The notes beneath the pieces were generated by a model, which was given only the letters and a program-made list of their open reading frames with translations, did not search any database and was not told where the DNA came from. A stretch of 64,000 bases of DNA, from assembly GCA_002029295.1 (NCBI GenBank), contig MZGW01000005.1, positions 37,539-101,538 on the forward strand. The letters run 5' to 3'. The stretch is from Alkalithermobacter paradoxus. Its GTDB lineage: Bacteria; Bacillota; Clostridia; Peptostreptococcales; Peptostreptococcaceae. Made by a program: the position numbers and the translations under genes. Below are positions 46,700 to 55,861 of the stretch, one piece after another. The first letter of the stretch is position 1. Each line of letters begins with the position of its first letter.

Positions 46700-48584
46700 C
46701 ACTCTCACCCCTATTTCTCTTTACTTGTTCAAGATATATTAATAAAACAGATATATCTGCTGGAGAAACTCCTGAAATACGAGAAGCTTGTCCTATAGAA
46801 ATAGGTTTTATTTCGTTTAGCTTTTGCCTTGCCTCAAGTCTAAGTCCATCTATTTTTGAATAATCCAAATCCTCGCTAAGCTTTTTATTTTCAAGTTTCT
46901 TGAACTGCTCTATTTGTTTTAGCTGTTTATCTATATATCCTTCATACTTTATCATTACTTCACACTGCTGCTTTACACTATCTGATAAATTCTTATCTGA
47001 GCCTTTTCCTAAATCCTCTATTATTTTATAATTGATTTCCGGCCTTTTTAGTGCATCATGTAGAGAAATTCCTACATTAATAGGAGATGCTCCTAAACTT
47101 TCTAAAATTGGATTTAACTCCTTTGGACTTAATCTTTCTTCTTTTAGCCTTTGTATCTCGTTTTCTATATCTTCCTTTTTCTTTTTGAATTTTTCATATC
47201 TTTCTTCAGTCACTAGACCAATTTCATACCCTTTTTCTGTAAGCCTTAAATCTGCATTATCTTGTCTTAAATATAATCTATATTCAGATCTTGATGTCAT
47301 TATTCTGTAAGGCTCTTTAGTACCTTTAGTAACAAGATCATCTATCAAAACTCCTATATAAGCTTCTGATCTATCTAGTATAAATGGTTCTTTTCCTTGT
47401 ACTCTCAGTGCTGCATTTATACCTGCTATAATTCCCTGAGCTGCTGCTTCTGCATATCCTGATGTTCCATTAAATTGTCCTGCACTAAATAAGTTGTGTA
47501 CTCCTTTAATTTCTAAAGAAGGTTTAAGTTGTGTTGGATCTATACAGTCATACTCAATAGCGTATGCAGGTCTCATTATTTTGCAATTTTCAAGCCCTGG
47601 TACTGATCTATACATTTCTAACTGAACTTCATAAGGAAGTGATGTAGATACTCCTTGTATATACATTTCCTTGGTGTCTAATCCTTCTGGTTCTATAAAT
47701 ATTTGATGAGATGGCTTTTCATTGAATCTAACTACTTTATCTTCTATAGATGGACAATATCTTGGTCCAACACTTTCCATATCTCCTCTATACATTGCTG
47801 ATCTATTTAAGTTGCTCATTATTATTTCATGTGTCTTTAGAGTTGTTCTAGTTAAATAACATGGTTCATTTCTAGTTTCTAACTCTTCATTGATGAATGA
47901 AAATGGAGTTACCTTTATATCTCCTTCTTGAATTTCCATCTTATTTATATCTACGCTATCTCTGTGAACTCTAGCTGGAGTACCAGTTTTGAACCTTCTC
48001 ATTCTAAGTCCTAGCTTTTCTAAGCTTTGAGTTAGATCTTTAGCATATCCAAGACCATTAGGTCCTTCATTGAAATTTACTTCTCCCATATATATCTTAG
48101 ACCTTAGGTATACTCCTGTAGCGAGTATAACAGCTTTTGAATGATATACAGCTCCTAACTTTGTAACTACACCTTTTACTACATTATCTTCCGATATTAT
48201 CTCTACTATCTCATCCATTATTAAGTCTAAGTTTGGCTGATTTTCTAATGTGTTTTTCATTTCTTTATGATATTTATATTTATCTGTTTGAACTCTTAAA
48301 GAGTGAACTGCAGCTCCCTTTGCAGTATTTAGCATCTTACTTTGTATAAATGTCTTATCAGCATTTACAGCCATCTCTCCCCCAAGAGCATCTACTTCTC
48401 TAACTAGTTGAGATTTTCCTGTTCCTCCTATAGATGGATTGCAAGGCATTAACGCTATAGCATCTAAAGACATTGTTAAAACAAGAGTTTTACATCCCAT
48501 TCTCGCACTAGCTAATGCTGCTTCACATCCTGCATGGCCTGCTCCAATTACAATTACATCGTAGTTACCTGCATTAAACTTCAT
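46692..48584 (-). CDS. mnmG: tRNA uridine-34 modification enzyme MnmG (GidA)
   Basis: A 630-residue FAD protein that, with MnmE, installs the carboxymethylaminomethyl group on U34 of certain tRNAs. The FAD motif [20 protein letters not shown] is at the start, and the GidA signatures [15 protein letters not shown] and [13 protein letters not shown] follow. AGGAGG precedes the ATG. Confidence 0.98.
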   Translation of the reverse strand: MKFNAGNYDVIVIGAGHAGCEAALASARMGCKTLVLTMSLDAIALMPCNPSIGGTGKSQLVREVDALGGEMAVNADKTFIQSKMLNTAKGAAVHSLRVQTDKYKYHKEMKNTLENQPNLDLIMDEIVEIISEDNVVKGVVTKLGAVYHSKAVILATGVYLRSKIYMGEVNFNEGPNGLGYAKDLTQSLEKLGLRMRRFKTGTPARVHRDSVDINKMEIQEGDIKVTPFSFINEELETRNEPCYLTRTTLKTHEIIMSNLNRSAMYRGDMESVGPRYCPSIEDKVVRFNEKPSHQIFIEPEGLDTKEMYIQGVSTSLPYEVQLEMYRSVPGLENCKIMRPAYAIEYDCIDPTQLKPSLEIKGVHNLFSAGQFNGTSGYAEAAAQGIIAGINAALRVQGKEPFILDRSEAYIGVLIDDLVTKGTKEPYRIMTSRSEYRLYLRQDNADLRLTEKGYEIGLVTEERYEKFKKKKEDIENEIQRLKEERLSPKELNPILESLGASPINVGISLHDALKRPEINYKIIEDLGKGSDKNLSDSVKQQCEVMIKYEGYIDKQLKQIEQFKKLENKKLSEDLDYSKIDGLRLEARQKLNEIKPISIGQASRISGVSPADISVLLIYLEQVKRNRGESVE

Positions 48585-48607
48585 AATTTTCCTCCTACGT
48601 TTTACAA

Positions 48608-48623
48608 TGTTTCACGAAAAACA
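48608..48623. promoter_or_regulatory. parS-like site between mnmE and mnmG
   Basis: TGTTTCACGAAAAACA matches the parS consensus TGTTTCACGTGAAACA at 14 of 16 positions, with a perfect left half. It lies in the 41-bp gap between two genes about 4 kb from oriC. The two mismatches are central, so binding may be weak. Confidence 0.5.
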
Positions 48624-48625
48624 TA

Positions 48626-50008
48626 CTATTTTCCTATACAGAAATCTCTAAATATTACATCTATCAGATCTTCCGATACTGTATCTCCTGTAACTTCTCC
48701 TAAATAGCTCCATACGTTCTTAAAGTCTACGCTAATAAAATCTAAAAACATTTTATCTTTTATAGCAACCATCGCATCATCTAATGATTGTATTGCTTTT
48801 TCAAGTGCATTTTTATGTCTAACATTAGTAATCATTAGACTATTGTTTTGTCTTACGTCTCCTTTATAAACCATATTGACTATCTGTTCTTCTAGCTCTT
48901 GAATTCCAATTCTTTCTTTAATAGATGTTTTTATTATTCTTTTATTTTCTATATATTCTTTTATCTTTTCTTCGTCTATTTTTGATGGTAAATCCGTTTT
49001 ATTTATAATAATTATTGCTTTCTTATCTTTTATTTTCTCAATTATATCCATATCTTCTTTTGAAAGCTCTCTTGAAGCATCAAGCATCAATATAACTAAG
49101 TCAGCTATTTCGAAGAATTCTTTGGATTTTTCTACTCCTATTTTTTCTACTATATCTTCTGTTTCTCTTATTCCTGCAGTATCTATTATTTTAAGAGGTA
49201 TGCCTTTTATGTTTACAAACTCCTCTATTATATCTCTAGTTGTACCAGGAATATCAGTAACTATAGCTCTAGATTCTTTAAGTATTGCATTTAAAAGAGA
49301 TGATTTCCCTACATTTGGTTTACCTATTATAACTGTTTTTAATCCATCTCTCATTATTTTGCCTGTTTCAGCAGTTTCATATAGACTCATCATATCTTTT
49401 TTCAGTTCTTGTGCCTTACTATATAAAGTATCGTAAGTTACACTTTCAACTTCTTCTTCCTCAGAAAAGTCAAGAGTAACTTCTATATGTGCAAGTAATT
49501 CCGTAACTTTAGTTCTAAATTTTTGAATTTCATAAGAAAGACTTCCTTCTAACTGCCTTTGAGCCATATCATAACTTAAATCTGTTTTGGATCTTATTAC
49601 ATCTATTACAGCTTCAGCTTGAGAAAGATCTATTCTACCATTTAAGAACGCCCTTTTGGTAAATTCTCCAGGTTCTGCTATTCTAGCTCCCTTTCTTAAA
49701 ACAAGCTCTAGTATTTTCTTTACTGATAAAAATCCTCCATGACAATTAATCTCTATTATATCTTCTCTTGTATAACTATAAGGCCCTTTCATATATGCAA
49801 CTAAAACCTCATCAATTATCTTATCACCTTCAAATATATGTCCATATACTAATGTTCTTGTGTTGTATTCTTCTATTTTCTTTCCAGATATTGATTTGAA
49901 TATTTCATTAGATATTTCTAATGACTTATCTCCACTTATCCTAACTATTCCTATACCACCTTCTCCAGGAGATGTTGCAATAGCAGCAATAGTATCATCT
50001 ATATACAA
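48626..50008 (-). CDS. mnmE: tRNA modification GTPase MnmE (TrmE)
   Basis: A 460-residue GTPase working with MnmG. The N-terminal folate-binding domain starts DDTIAAIATSPGEGGIGIVR. The G domain carries GKPNVGKSSLLNA, DIPGTTRD and NKTD. The end CIGK has the catalytic-type cysteine. The start is TTG at 50008 with GAGGTG 6 nt upstream; a GTG at 50017 lies within that site. Confidence 0.97.
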   Translation of the reverse strand: MYIDDTIAAIATSPGEGGIGIVRISGDKSLEISNEIFKSISGKKIEEYNTRTLVYGHIFEGDKIIDEVLVAYMKGPYSYTREDIIEINCHGGFLSVKKILELVLRKGARIAEPGEFTKRAFLNGRIDLSQAEAVIDVIRSKTDLSYDMAQRQLEGSLSYEIQKFRTKVTELLAHIEVTLDFSEEEEVESVTYDTLYSKAQELKKDMMSLYETAETGKIMRDGLKTVIIGKPNVGKSSLLNAILKESRAIVTDIPGTTRDIIEEFVNIKGIPLKIIDTAGIRETEDIVEKIGVEKSKEFFEIADLVILMLDASRELSKEDMDIIEKIKDKKAIIIINKTDLPSKIDEEKIKEYIENKRIIKTSIKERIGIQELEEQIVNMVYKGDVRQNNSLMITNVRHKNALEKAIQSLDDAMVAIKDKMFLDFISVDFKNVWSYLGEVTGDTVSEDLIDVIFRDFCIGK

Positions 50009-50097
50009 GTTAATCACCTCTTTAACGGTTGTTGTTTATATAATTATTAGTCTCCAATTTGTATCAATATTATATACACAATAAAAGCAAAAATAAA

Positions 50098-50116
50098 CCC
50101 CTACAATGCGTAGGGG
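50098..50116 (-). terminator. Terminator after jag
   Basis: CCCCTAC/GTAGGGG stem with a 5-nt loop, followed by TTTATTTTT on the minus strand. Confidence 0.8.
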
Positions 50117-50129
50117 ATATTTATACAAT

Positions 50130-50750
50130 TTATCTTTTAACAGATATAACTACTCTTCTATTTGGTTCTTCACCTTCACTAATAGTTCTTATAAATCTAT
50201 CATTTTGAAGAGCTGAGTGAACGATTCTTCTTTCGTACGGATTCATAGGTTCAAGTTTTATATCTTTTCTAGTTTTTACAGCCTGTCTAGCCATCTTATT
50301 TGCATATCTAATTAAAGATTCTTCTCTTCTTTGTCTATAGTTTTCTATATCTAGTAGAACTTTTATATGTTTTTCACTACTTTTGTTAACAGCTAAATTT
50401 GTTAGAAGTTGAAGAGAGTCTAGGGTTTCTCCTCTTCTTCCTATTAAAATTCCTGTATCTTCTCCATTTAAATCTATCTTGAGTATATCTTCTTCTTGAG
50501 TTATATTTATTTTTCCTTCTATACTCATACTTTCTAGTATTTCAGTTAAAAACTTATTGGCTATATCCTTAGGAGTATCTTTAAGTATAACCCTAACTTT
50601 AGCTAACTTTCCTCCTATTATACCTAAAAAGCCTTTAGTAGGTTCTTCTAATATCTGAATATCTACATCTTCTTTTTTTGCATTAAGCTCTGATAAGGCC
50701 TTATCTACAGCTTCTTCAATAGTTTTCCCTGTCACCTGCAAATCTCTCAT
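50130..50750 (-). CDS. jag: RNA-binding protein Jag/KhpB (EloR)
   Basis: A 206-residue protein with the Jag_N domain (RDLQVTGKTIEEAVDKALSE), a KH domain (~75-140, GILIGRRGETLDSLQ) and a C-terminal R3H domain (RRIVHSALQNDRFI). It binds RNA together with KhpA and affects cell elongation in streptococci. The yidC-jag pair is conserved near oriC. Confidence 0.95.
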   Translation of the reverse strand: MRDLQVTGKTIEEAVDKALSELNAKKEDVDIQILEEPTKGFLGIIGGKLAKVRVILKDTPKDIANKFLTEILESMSIEGKINITQEEDILKIDLNGEDTGILIGRRGETLDSLQLLTNLAVNKSSEKHIKVLLDIENYRQRREESLIRYANKMARQAVKTRKDIKLEPMNPYERRIVHSALQNDRFIRTISEGEEPNRRVVISVKR

Positions 50751-50754
50751 TACC

Positions 50755-51438
50755 CTATTCCTCCTTAACAGCTCCAGGCTTCATTATAAAATATTGTTGA
50801 GCAATTTGGAATATATTACTTACAACCCAGTATAAAGTTAAACCTGCTGGAAAACTCTTACCCCACCAAAGTATCATTATAGGGAAAAGGTAAGTCATCA
50901 TCGCTTGAGTTGGGTCTTTTTTAGATTGACCAGTAGTCATCATAACAGATGATATATATGTTGTTGCACCTGCTAATATAGGCAATATCCATGGAAGCTG
51001 TATCCCACCTAACATAATAACGTCTGGATCTGCTAAGTTTGAAAGCCATAAAAATGTAGTATCTATAGCTCTATAAGCTTCCTCTGATCCAAATACATAA
51101 ACTTCAGGACTTCTAAGTGAACTAAAAAGCCCTATTAGTATAGGAAACTGTATAAGAAGTGGCAAGCAACCTGCCATAGGATTTATCTTATTTTCTTGAT
51201 AAACTTCCATTACTTTTTGGTTCATCATTTGTTGATCATTTCTATATTTTTCTTTTATTTCATTTATTTTAGGTTGTATCTCCTGCATTACTTTCATAGA
51301 TTTGCTTTGAGTTAAAGTAAGCGGAAGAAGTGCTAGCTTTACTATCACAGTAAATATTATTATAGCTAGTCCATAATTTCCTACTATATCAAATACTAAC
51401 TTTAGTAGTGCTCCTAGTGTTTGTGGAATTATATTCAA
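50755..51438 (-). CDS. yidC: Membrane protein insertase YidC (Oxa1/SpoIIIJ family)
   Basis: A 227-residue insertase with five membrane helices (IIPQTLGALLKLVFDIVG at the N-terminus, AGCLPLLIQFPILIGLF, FPAGLTLYWVVSNIFQ). The hydrophilic groove Arg/Lys-type residue lies in helix 1 (VIVKLALLPLT). It has no obvious lipobox, unlike SpoIIIJ of Bacillus. It is 4 bp before jag. Confidence 0.96.
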   Translation of the reverse strand: MNIIPQTLGALLKLVFDIVGNYGLAIIIFTVIVKLALLPLTLTQSKSMKVMQEIQPKINEIKEKYRNDQQMMNQKVMEVYQENKINPMAGCLPLLIQFPILIGLFSSLRSPEVYVFGSEEAYRAIDTTFLWLSNLADPDVIMLGGIQLPWILPILAGATTYISSVMMTTGQSKKDPTQAMMTYLFPIMILWWGKSFPAGLTLYWVVSNIFQIAQQYFIMKPGAVKEE

Positions 51439-51493
51439 ACTAAAACCCTCCTAGTTATTCATATTTATTAGGTAGAAATCGTTTTTATATGTT

Positions 51494-51715
51494 TTAATCT
51501 AATGGATCATATCCACCTTTATGAAGTGGATTACACTTTAGTATTCTTATACAAGAAATATAAAGCCCCTTAAGGATTCCATACTTTTGTACTGCTTGTA
51601 TAGAGTACTCAGAGCAAGTAGGATAGAACCTACAAGTTCTCCCTTTTAACGGAGATATGAATTTTTGATAAAACCTCACTATAAATACGTAAAATATTTG
51701 TATGTATTTTATCAT
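51494..51715 (-). CDS. yidD: Membrane insertion efficiency factor YidD
   Basis: A 73-residue protein with the YidD core [20 protein letters not shown] and [15 protein letters not shown]. It assists YidC-dependent insertion. Between rnpA and yidC as usual. Confidence 0.97.
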   Translation of the reverse strand: MIKYIQIFYVFIVRFYQKFISPLKGRTCRFYPTCSEYSIQAVQKYGILKGLYISCIRILKCNPLHKGGYDPLD

Positions 51716-51726
51716 TAAGTTATCTC

Positions 51727-52068
51727 CTACTTTAATATTTTAGACTTTTTAAATAAATTGTACATTGAACTTTCTATGCCCTTGTAGTCTAAGTCTTTTG
51801 CTCCTACTCTGGATATGAATATAATGTCATAACCTTCTTTTATTTTATCATTATTTAATCTAAAGCTTTCTCTTATAAGCCTTTTTACTCTATTTCTTAC
51901 AACGCTATTACCAACTTTTTTAGAAACAGAAAAACCTACTCTATTTTGATTTAAATTGTTTTCTAATATATATATCACTAAAGATCTATTAGCAAATGAT
52001 TTTCCAAGCTTATATACTTTAGTAAAATCAGAAGTCTTTTTCAGGATTCCACTATTATTTAAATTCAT
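51727..52068 (-). CDS. rnpA: Ribonuclease P protein component
   Basis: A 113-residue basic protein that helps RNase P RNA cut tRNA precursors. The RNR motif region [20 protein letters not shown] is clear. The start at 52068 has GGAGG 8 nt upstream; a GTG at 52083 overlaps that site and is rejected. Confidence 0.96.
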   Translation of the reverse strand: MNLNNSGILKKTSDFTKVYKLGKSFANRSLVIYILENNLNQNRVGFSVSKKVGNSVVRNRVKRLIRESFRLNNDKIKEGYDIIFISRVGAKDLDYKGIESSMYNLFKKSKILK

Positions 52069-52110
52069 CAATGTTTCCTCCACGGCATCTCTTCAAAAAA
52101 ATTATATAAA

Positions 52111-52135
52111 AAGGCCACTTAAGAAAGCGACCTTT
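52111..52135 (-). terminator. Hairpin between rpmH and rnpA
   Basis: AAAGGTCGC pairs with GTGGCCTTT using two wobble pairs, followed by TTTATATAATTTTTTT. It probably reduces transcription into rnpA relative to rpmH. Confidence 0.6.
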
Positions 52136-52141
52136 ATATAA

Positions 52142-52276
52142 TTAAGCAGTTAATCTTTTTCTGCCTTTTGCTCTTCTAGCTTTTAATACGTTTCTACCGT
52201 TTTTGTTTTTCATTCTTTTTCTGAATCCATGCTCTTTCTTTCTTTGTCTTTTCTTTGGTTGATAAGTTCTTTTCAT
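52142..52276 (-). CDS. rpmH: 50S ribosomal protein L34
   Basis: A 44-residue very basic protein: [20 protein letters not shown], then [20 protein letters not shown]. Full length for L34. An AGGTGG site lies 10 nt upstream. It has a consensus promoter at 52366-52394 and a ~80-nt leader. First gene of the minus-strand operon beside oriC. Confidence 0.97.
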   Translation of the reverse strand: MKRTYQPKKRQRKKEHGFRKRMKNKNGRNVLKARRAKGRKRLTA

Positions 52277-52365
52277 TGCTAAGACACCACCTTTCTGCTA
52301 ATGTTTCTATTTTATTATACATTATTTTAATGTTACTTCACTAAAAGTGAGCATACCACAAATAG

Positions 52366-52394
52366 ATTATAAAGGTATTCAAAAGCGTTGTCAA
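52366..52394 (-). promoter_or_regulatory. Consensus SigA promoter of rpmH
   Basis: On the minus strand TTGACA (52389-52394) and TATAAT (52366-52371) with an exact 17-bp spacer: both boxes perfect. It drives rpmH-rnpA-yidD-yidC-jag. Confidence 0.92.
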
Positions 52395-52414
52395 TTAGAA
52401 TTTATAAAGATATC

Positions 52415-52833
52415 TGTGAATAAATACTCTTACACCTCTATATTTATCTTGTGGATATATTTATATACATCTGTTTATATTGTGGATAATTTTTGATAAT
52501 CTATTGAAGTTTGAAGGAATATTTGATATTATATTTTTTGCCTGTTGATAAGTTGTATAACTGCATTAATTTTATCTTACTTATCCACAACCTGTTGATA
52601 ATTCTGTGTATAACTCTATGGTTTTTATGGATATTTTGCTTATTTTCCTATTTTATCATTGTTTATATTTACTATAAAGTTATCAACAACCAAAAAATTA
52701 TTTTATTTTTTTTCTCATTTTTACATTTTTATACACACATACCCACATGAATTATTTTTTTTTCCACAATTAGTGCTATTATATTCATATTTCTGCATTT
52801 ATACTCTAAATTTGTTGATAATTCTGTGTATAT
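52415..52833. other. oriC: Replication origin, dnaA-upstream part (oriC, incAB-like)
   Basis: The 617-bp gap between rpmH and dnaA holds no gene but many DnaA boxes in both orientations: TGTGAATAA 52415, TGTGGATAT 52450, TGTGGATAA 52481, TGTTGATAA 52543, TTATCCACA 52581, TGTTGATAA 52593, TGTGTATAA 52605, TTATCAACA 52680, TTATACACA 52729, TGTTGATAA 52813, TGTGTATAT 52825. Two are perfect TTATCCACA/TGTGGATAA and the others differ by one or two bases. An extremely T-rich stretch lies at 52700-52730. Gene strand bias switches here. Confidence 0.92.
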
Positions 52834-52840
52834 GTAATAG
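52812..52840 (+). promoter_or_regulatory. Candidate dnaA promoter overlapped by DnaA boxes
   Basis: TTGTTG (52812-52817) and TAATAG (52835-52840) with a 17-bp spacer and TG before the -10. Two DnaA-box-like 9-mers (52813-52821 and 52825-52833) fill the promoter, which would give autorepression by DnaA. Confidence 0.5.
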
Positions 52841-52893
52841 TAAAAATAGAAAATTAAACTATATAAAATATTTATTAGATCGGAGGATATTCT

Positions 52894-54210
52894 ATGGATT
52901 TACTTACCTTATGGGAACATGCCCTTAAACTTATTAAAACTGAACTAACTCCAGCCAGTTTTAATGCTTTTTTTAAACCCATAGAACCAGTCAAAAAAAC
53001 AGATAATACAATAATTCTATCTGTACCTAATGATTTTGCACGGGGTATTTTAGAAGCTAGATATATGAACCTTATAGAAAATTCTATAAATCAAATATCC
53101 TCTTGTAAGTATAAGGTTAAATTTATTTTATATTCTGAGGATATAAAGGTAGAGTCAGTAGAAAGTTCAAAGAGTGAAGCCCCTAAATACTCAAATCTTA
53201 ATCCTAAATATGTTTTTGATACATTCGTTATAGGAAATAGTAACAGATTTGCTCATGCTGCATGTGTTGCTGTAGCTGAAGCCCCTGCTAGAGCGTACAA
53301 TCCTTTGTTTATATACGGTGGTGTTGGTCTTGGTAAAACTCACTTGATGCATGCTATCGGTCATCACATATTGAAATTCAATAAAAATGCAAATGTTGTA
53401 TACGTTTCATCTGAAAAGTTTACAAATGAACTTATTAACTCAATTAAAGATGATAGAAATGAAGAATTTAGAAATAAATACAGAAATGTAGATGTCCTAC
53501 TAGTTGATGATATTCAGTTTATAGCTGGAAAAGAACGAACTCAGGAAGAATTTTTCCATACATTCAATGCACTTCATGAGGCAAATAAACAAATAATTAT
53601 TTCTAGCGATAGAACACCAAAAGAAATACCTACACTAGAGGATAGGCTAAGATCTAGATTTGAGATGGGGCTTATAACAGATATACAACCTCCTGATTTT
53701 GAGACTAGAATAGCTATTTTAAGAAAAAAAGCTCAAGATGAAAACTTAGATATACCAAATGAAGTTACAGTTCATATAGCAAAAAATATCAAATCCAACA
53801 TAAGAGAGCTAGAAGGAGCTTTAACAAGAGTAGTTGCTTATTCATCTCTTACAAATAGAGCTATTACTTTTGATCTTGCAATTGAAGCATTGAAAGATAT
53901 CATGTCTTTATCTAGACCTAGAGAAATAACAGTAAAGTTTATAAAAGAAAAAGTATCAGAGCATCTTAATATAAAAATGGAAGACTTTGATTCTAAAAAA
54001 AGAACAAGGGCAATAGCATTTCCTAGACAGATTGCTATGTACTTATGTAGAGAACTTACAGACCTATCTTTACCTAAAATAGGTGAAGAGTTTGGGGGAA
54101 GAGATCATACGACTGTAATTCATGCTCACGAAAAAATATCTCAAGACATGGAAACAAGTACAGAGCTAAAGGAAAAAATCGAAAAGATAATAAGAGATCT
54201 GAAGGGATAA
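52894..54210 (+). CDS. dnaA: Chromosomal replication initiator DnaA
   Basis: A 438-residue AAA+ initiator that binds DnaA boxes and opens oriC. Domain I is at 1-~75, a short linker follows, and the AAA+ domain from ~105 carries Walker [11 protein letters not shown] and Walker B LLVDDIQF. Domain IV ends with the DNA-contact signature [21 protein letters not shown] lies 8 nt before the ATG. Confidence 0.99.
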   Translation: MDLLTLWEHALKLIKTELTPASFNAFFKPIEPVKKTDNTIILSVPNDFARGILEARYMNLIENSINQISSCKYKVKFILYSEDIKVESVESSKSEAPKYSNLNPKYVFDTFVIGNSNRFAHAACVAVAEAPARAYNPLFIYGGVGLGKTHLMHAIGHHILKFNKNANVVYVSSEKFTNELINSIKDDRNEEFRNKYRNVDVLLVDDIQFIAGKERTQEEFFHTFNALHEANKQIIISSDRTPKEIPTLEDRLRSRFEMGLITDIQPPDFETRIAILRKKAQDENLDIPNEVTVHIAKNIKSNIRELEGALTRVVAYSSLTNRAITFDLAIEALKDIMSLSRPREITVKFIKEKVSEHLNIKMEDFDSKKRTRAIAFPRQIAMYLCRELTDLSLPKIGEEFGGRDHTTVIHAHEKISQDMETSTELKEKIEKIIRDLKG

Positions 54211-54368
54211 TTATTCACATAAATACGTTGATAACATCTTAATAGATTGTGGACATATTTTTATTGTTTTTTTCATATACTAATATGTTAATAATTCTTA
54301 TTGTATTATTCACAATGTGTTCACACGCGAACATATTGATATTGGGCTTGTTTATTTACTTATTCACA
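54211..54368. other. oriC: Replication origin, dnaA-dnaN part (incC-like DnaA boxes)
   Basis: The 237-bp gap between dnaA and dnaN holds no gene. Perfect TTATTCACA boxes lie at 54211-54219, 54306-54314 and 54360-54368, with weaker ones at 54226 and 54248. Together with the region upstream of dnaA this makes a bipartite origin. Confidence 0.88.
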
Positions 54369-54374
54369 AATTAA

Positions 54375-54420
54375 CAGGCCCTATTACTATTACTACTATC
54401 TTTTTTATATTATTTGTTTA
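54375..54420 (+). other. Unwinding element: GC cluster, DnaA-trios and AT-rich DNA
   Basis: After the box at 54360-54368 comes a GC cluster (CAGGCCC, 54375-54381), then six triplets CTA TTA CTA TTA CTA CTA (54381-54398), and then a T/A-rich run. The complementary strand reads 3'-GAT AAT GAT AAT GAT GAT-5', the DnaA-trio pattern known from Bacillus, in the same order and orientation toward dnaN. Confidence 0.8.
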
Positions 54421-54438
54421 TTTTTATGACAAAGGAGG

Positions 54439-54447
54439 TTATCCACA
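54439..54447 (+). promoter_or_regulatory. DnaA box between ribosome site and start codon of dnaN
   Basis: A perfect TTATCCACA occupies the whole 9-nt spacer between GGAGG (54434-54438) and the dnaN ATG (54448). A near copy (TTATCCACT) lies inside dnaN at 54475-54483. Confidence 0.75.
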
Positions 54448-55560
54448 ATGAAGCTTATATCTAGCCAAAGAAAGTTATCCACTGCTATAAATACTGTTCA
54501 AAAAGCTGTTTCAAGTAAAAGTACATTACCACTACTAAAAGGAATTCTTATTCAAGCAGTAGATGATAAAATTCAACTAGTTGGAAATGACTTAGAGTTA
54601 GGAATTGAATCTTATATAGATGGACAAGTAATAGAAGAAGGATCTATAGTTATAGATTCTAAGCTGTTTGGAGATATTATAAGAAAGCTACCAGATTCAT
54701 CAGTTGTTATAGAAGTAGATAGCGACAATATGATTCATATAAAATGCGAATCTTCAGATTTTAAAATAAAAGGGCATTGTTCAGATGAATATCCTAAACT
54801 ACCAGATCTTGATGAAGATAGATTTTATGAAATTCCTGAAGATTTGTTCAAAAATATGATTAAACAAACAGTGTTTGCTATATCTCAAGACGAAACCAAA
54901 CCTATACTGATGGGAGAACTTCTAGAAATAGAAAACAATAATATTAGTTTGATTGCTATTGATGGATACAGATTAGCTATAAGAAGTGGTCAAATAATTA
55001 ACAATATTGGAGATATAAAGGTAATAATACCTGGCAAAGCTTTGAATGAAATAAATAGAATTCTTTCAGGAGATGAAGGAAAAAATATAAAAGTTGCATT
55101 TACAGACAAACATGCATTATTTTTGATAGATGAAACAAAAATAATTACTAGACTTTTAGAAGGGGAGTTCATAAATTACAAACAGTTGTTACCAAAGGAG
55201 TACAACTTAAGAGTTAAAGTACCTACAAAAACACTTTTAAACTGTATTGAAAGAACTTCTCTTCTTGCAAAAGAAGGAAAGAATAATTTAGTCAAATTCT
55301 CGATAAGAGATGATATTATGATAGCCACATCTAATTCAGAAATAGGAAATGTTCAAGAAGAAATATTTATAACTCTAGAGGGAGAGGATCTTGATATAGC
55401 ATTTAATTCAAGATATCTTATAGAGGGATTAAAAGTTATAGAAAGTGAAGAAATATATATAGAATTTACTACGAATGTAAGCCCTTGCATCGTAAAGCCT
55501 GAAGATGGCATAAAATATATATACTTATTACTTCCAGTTAGAATATCATCAAGTAGATAA
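54448..55560 (+). CDS. dnaN: DNA polymerase III sliding clamp (beta subunit)
   Basis: A 370-residue clamp with three similar domains; it starts MKLISSQRKLSTAINTVQKA and ends in the conserved LLLPVRISS-type tail. It tethers polymerase to DNA. It has its own GGAGG site and ends with a terminator. Confidence 0.98.
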   Translation: MKLISSQRKLSTAINTVQKAVSSKSTLPLLKGILIQAVDDKIQLVGNDLELGIESYIDGQVIEEGSIVIDSKLFGDIIRKLPDSSVVIEVDSDNMIHIKCESSDFKIKGHCSDEYPKLPDLDEDRFYEIPEDLFKNMIKQTVFAISQDETKPILMGELLEIENNNISLIAIDGYRLAIRSGQIINNIGDIKVIIPGKALNEINRILSGDEGKNIKVAFTDKHALFLIDETKIITRLLEGEFINYKQLLPKEYNLRVKVPTKTLLNCIERTSLLAKEGKNNLVKFSIRDDIMIATSNSEIGNVQEEIFITLEGEDLDIAFNSRYLIEGLKVIESEEIYIEFTTNVSPCIVKPEDGIKYIYLLLPVRISSSR

Positions 55561-55586
55561 ACCCAACAATATTGTTGGGTTTTATA
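55561..55586 (+). terminator. Terminator of dnaN
   Basis: The perfect palindrome ACCCAACAAT/ATTGTTGGGT directly after the stop codon, followed by TTTATATT. Confidence 0.8.
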
Positions 55587-55596
55587 TTATTGTTTA

Positions 55597-55605
55597 TGGT
55601 ATAAT
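55597..55605 (+). promoter_or_regulatory. Extended -10 promoter of the S4-recF-gyrB-gyrA operon
   Basis: TGGTATAAT: consensus TATAAT with the TG extension, placed between the dnaN terminator and the next gene. No good -35 is present, which is acceptable for extended -10 promoters. Confidence 0.65.
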
Positions 55606-55639
55606 ATCAGTTATGATAAAATATAGGAGGAATTTGTTG

Positions 55640-55846
55640 ATGATTGAAATTAAGATAACGTCTGAGTTTATAAAGCTAGACCAACTTCTGAAATTAGCAG
55701 ATATTGCATCAACTGGCGGAGAAGCTAAGATATTGATACAAGAAGAATTAGTATCTGTAAACGGAAATGTAGAAACTCAAAGAGGAAAAAAAATAAAATC
55801 TGGGGATATTGTAAAAGTTGAAGGTAGAACCATAAAAGTTATTTAG
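55640..55846 (+). CDS. rlbA: S4-domain RNA-binding protein (YaaA/RlbA type)
   Basis: A 68-residue S4-fold protein (FIKLDQLLKLADIASTGGEA, VSVNGNVETQRGKKIKSGD) always found between dnaN and recF in Firmicutes. A ribosome-linked role is suggested for Bacillus YaaA. The start is ATG at 55640; a TTG at 55637 is also possible, with AGGAGG upstream. Confidence 0.93.
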   Translation: MIEIKITSEFIKLDQLLKLADIASTGGEAKILIQEELVSVNGNVETQRGKKIKSGDIVKVEGRTIKVI

Positions 55847-55861
55847 ATAGGAGCTTTATTT

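Noticed and set aside
52511..52928. Open frames of 79 and 89 residues inside oriC
   Set aside because: Phe/Ile/Leu-rich low-complexity products over DnaA boxes and T-runs, without ribosome sites.
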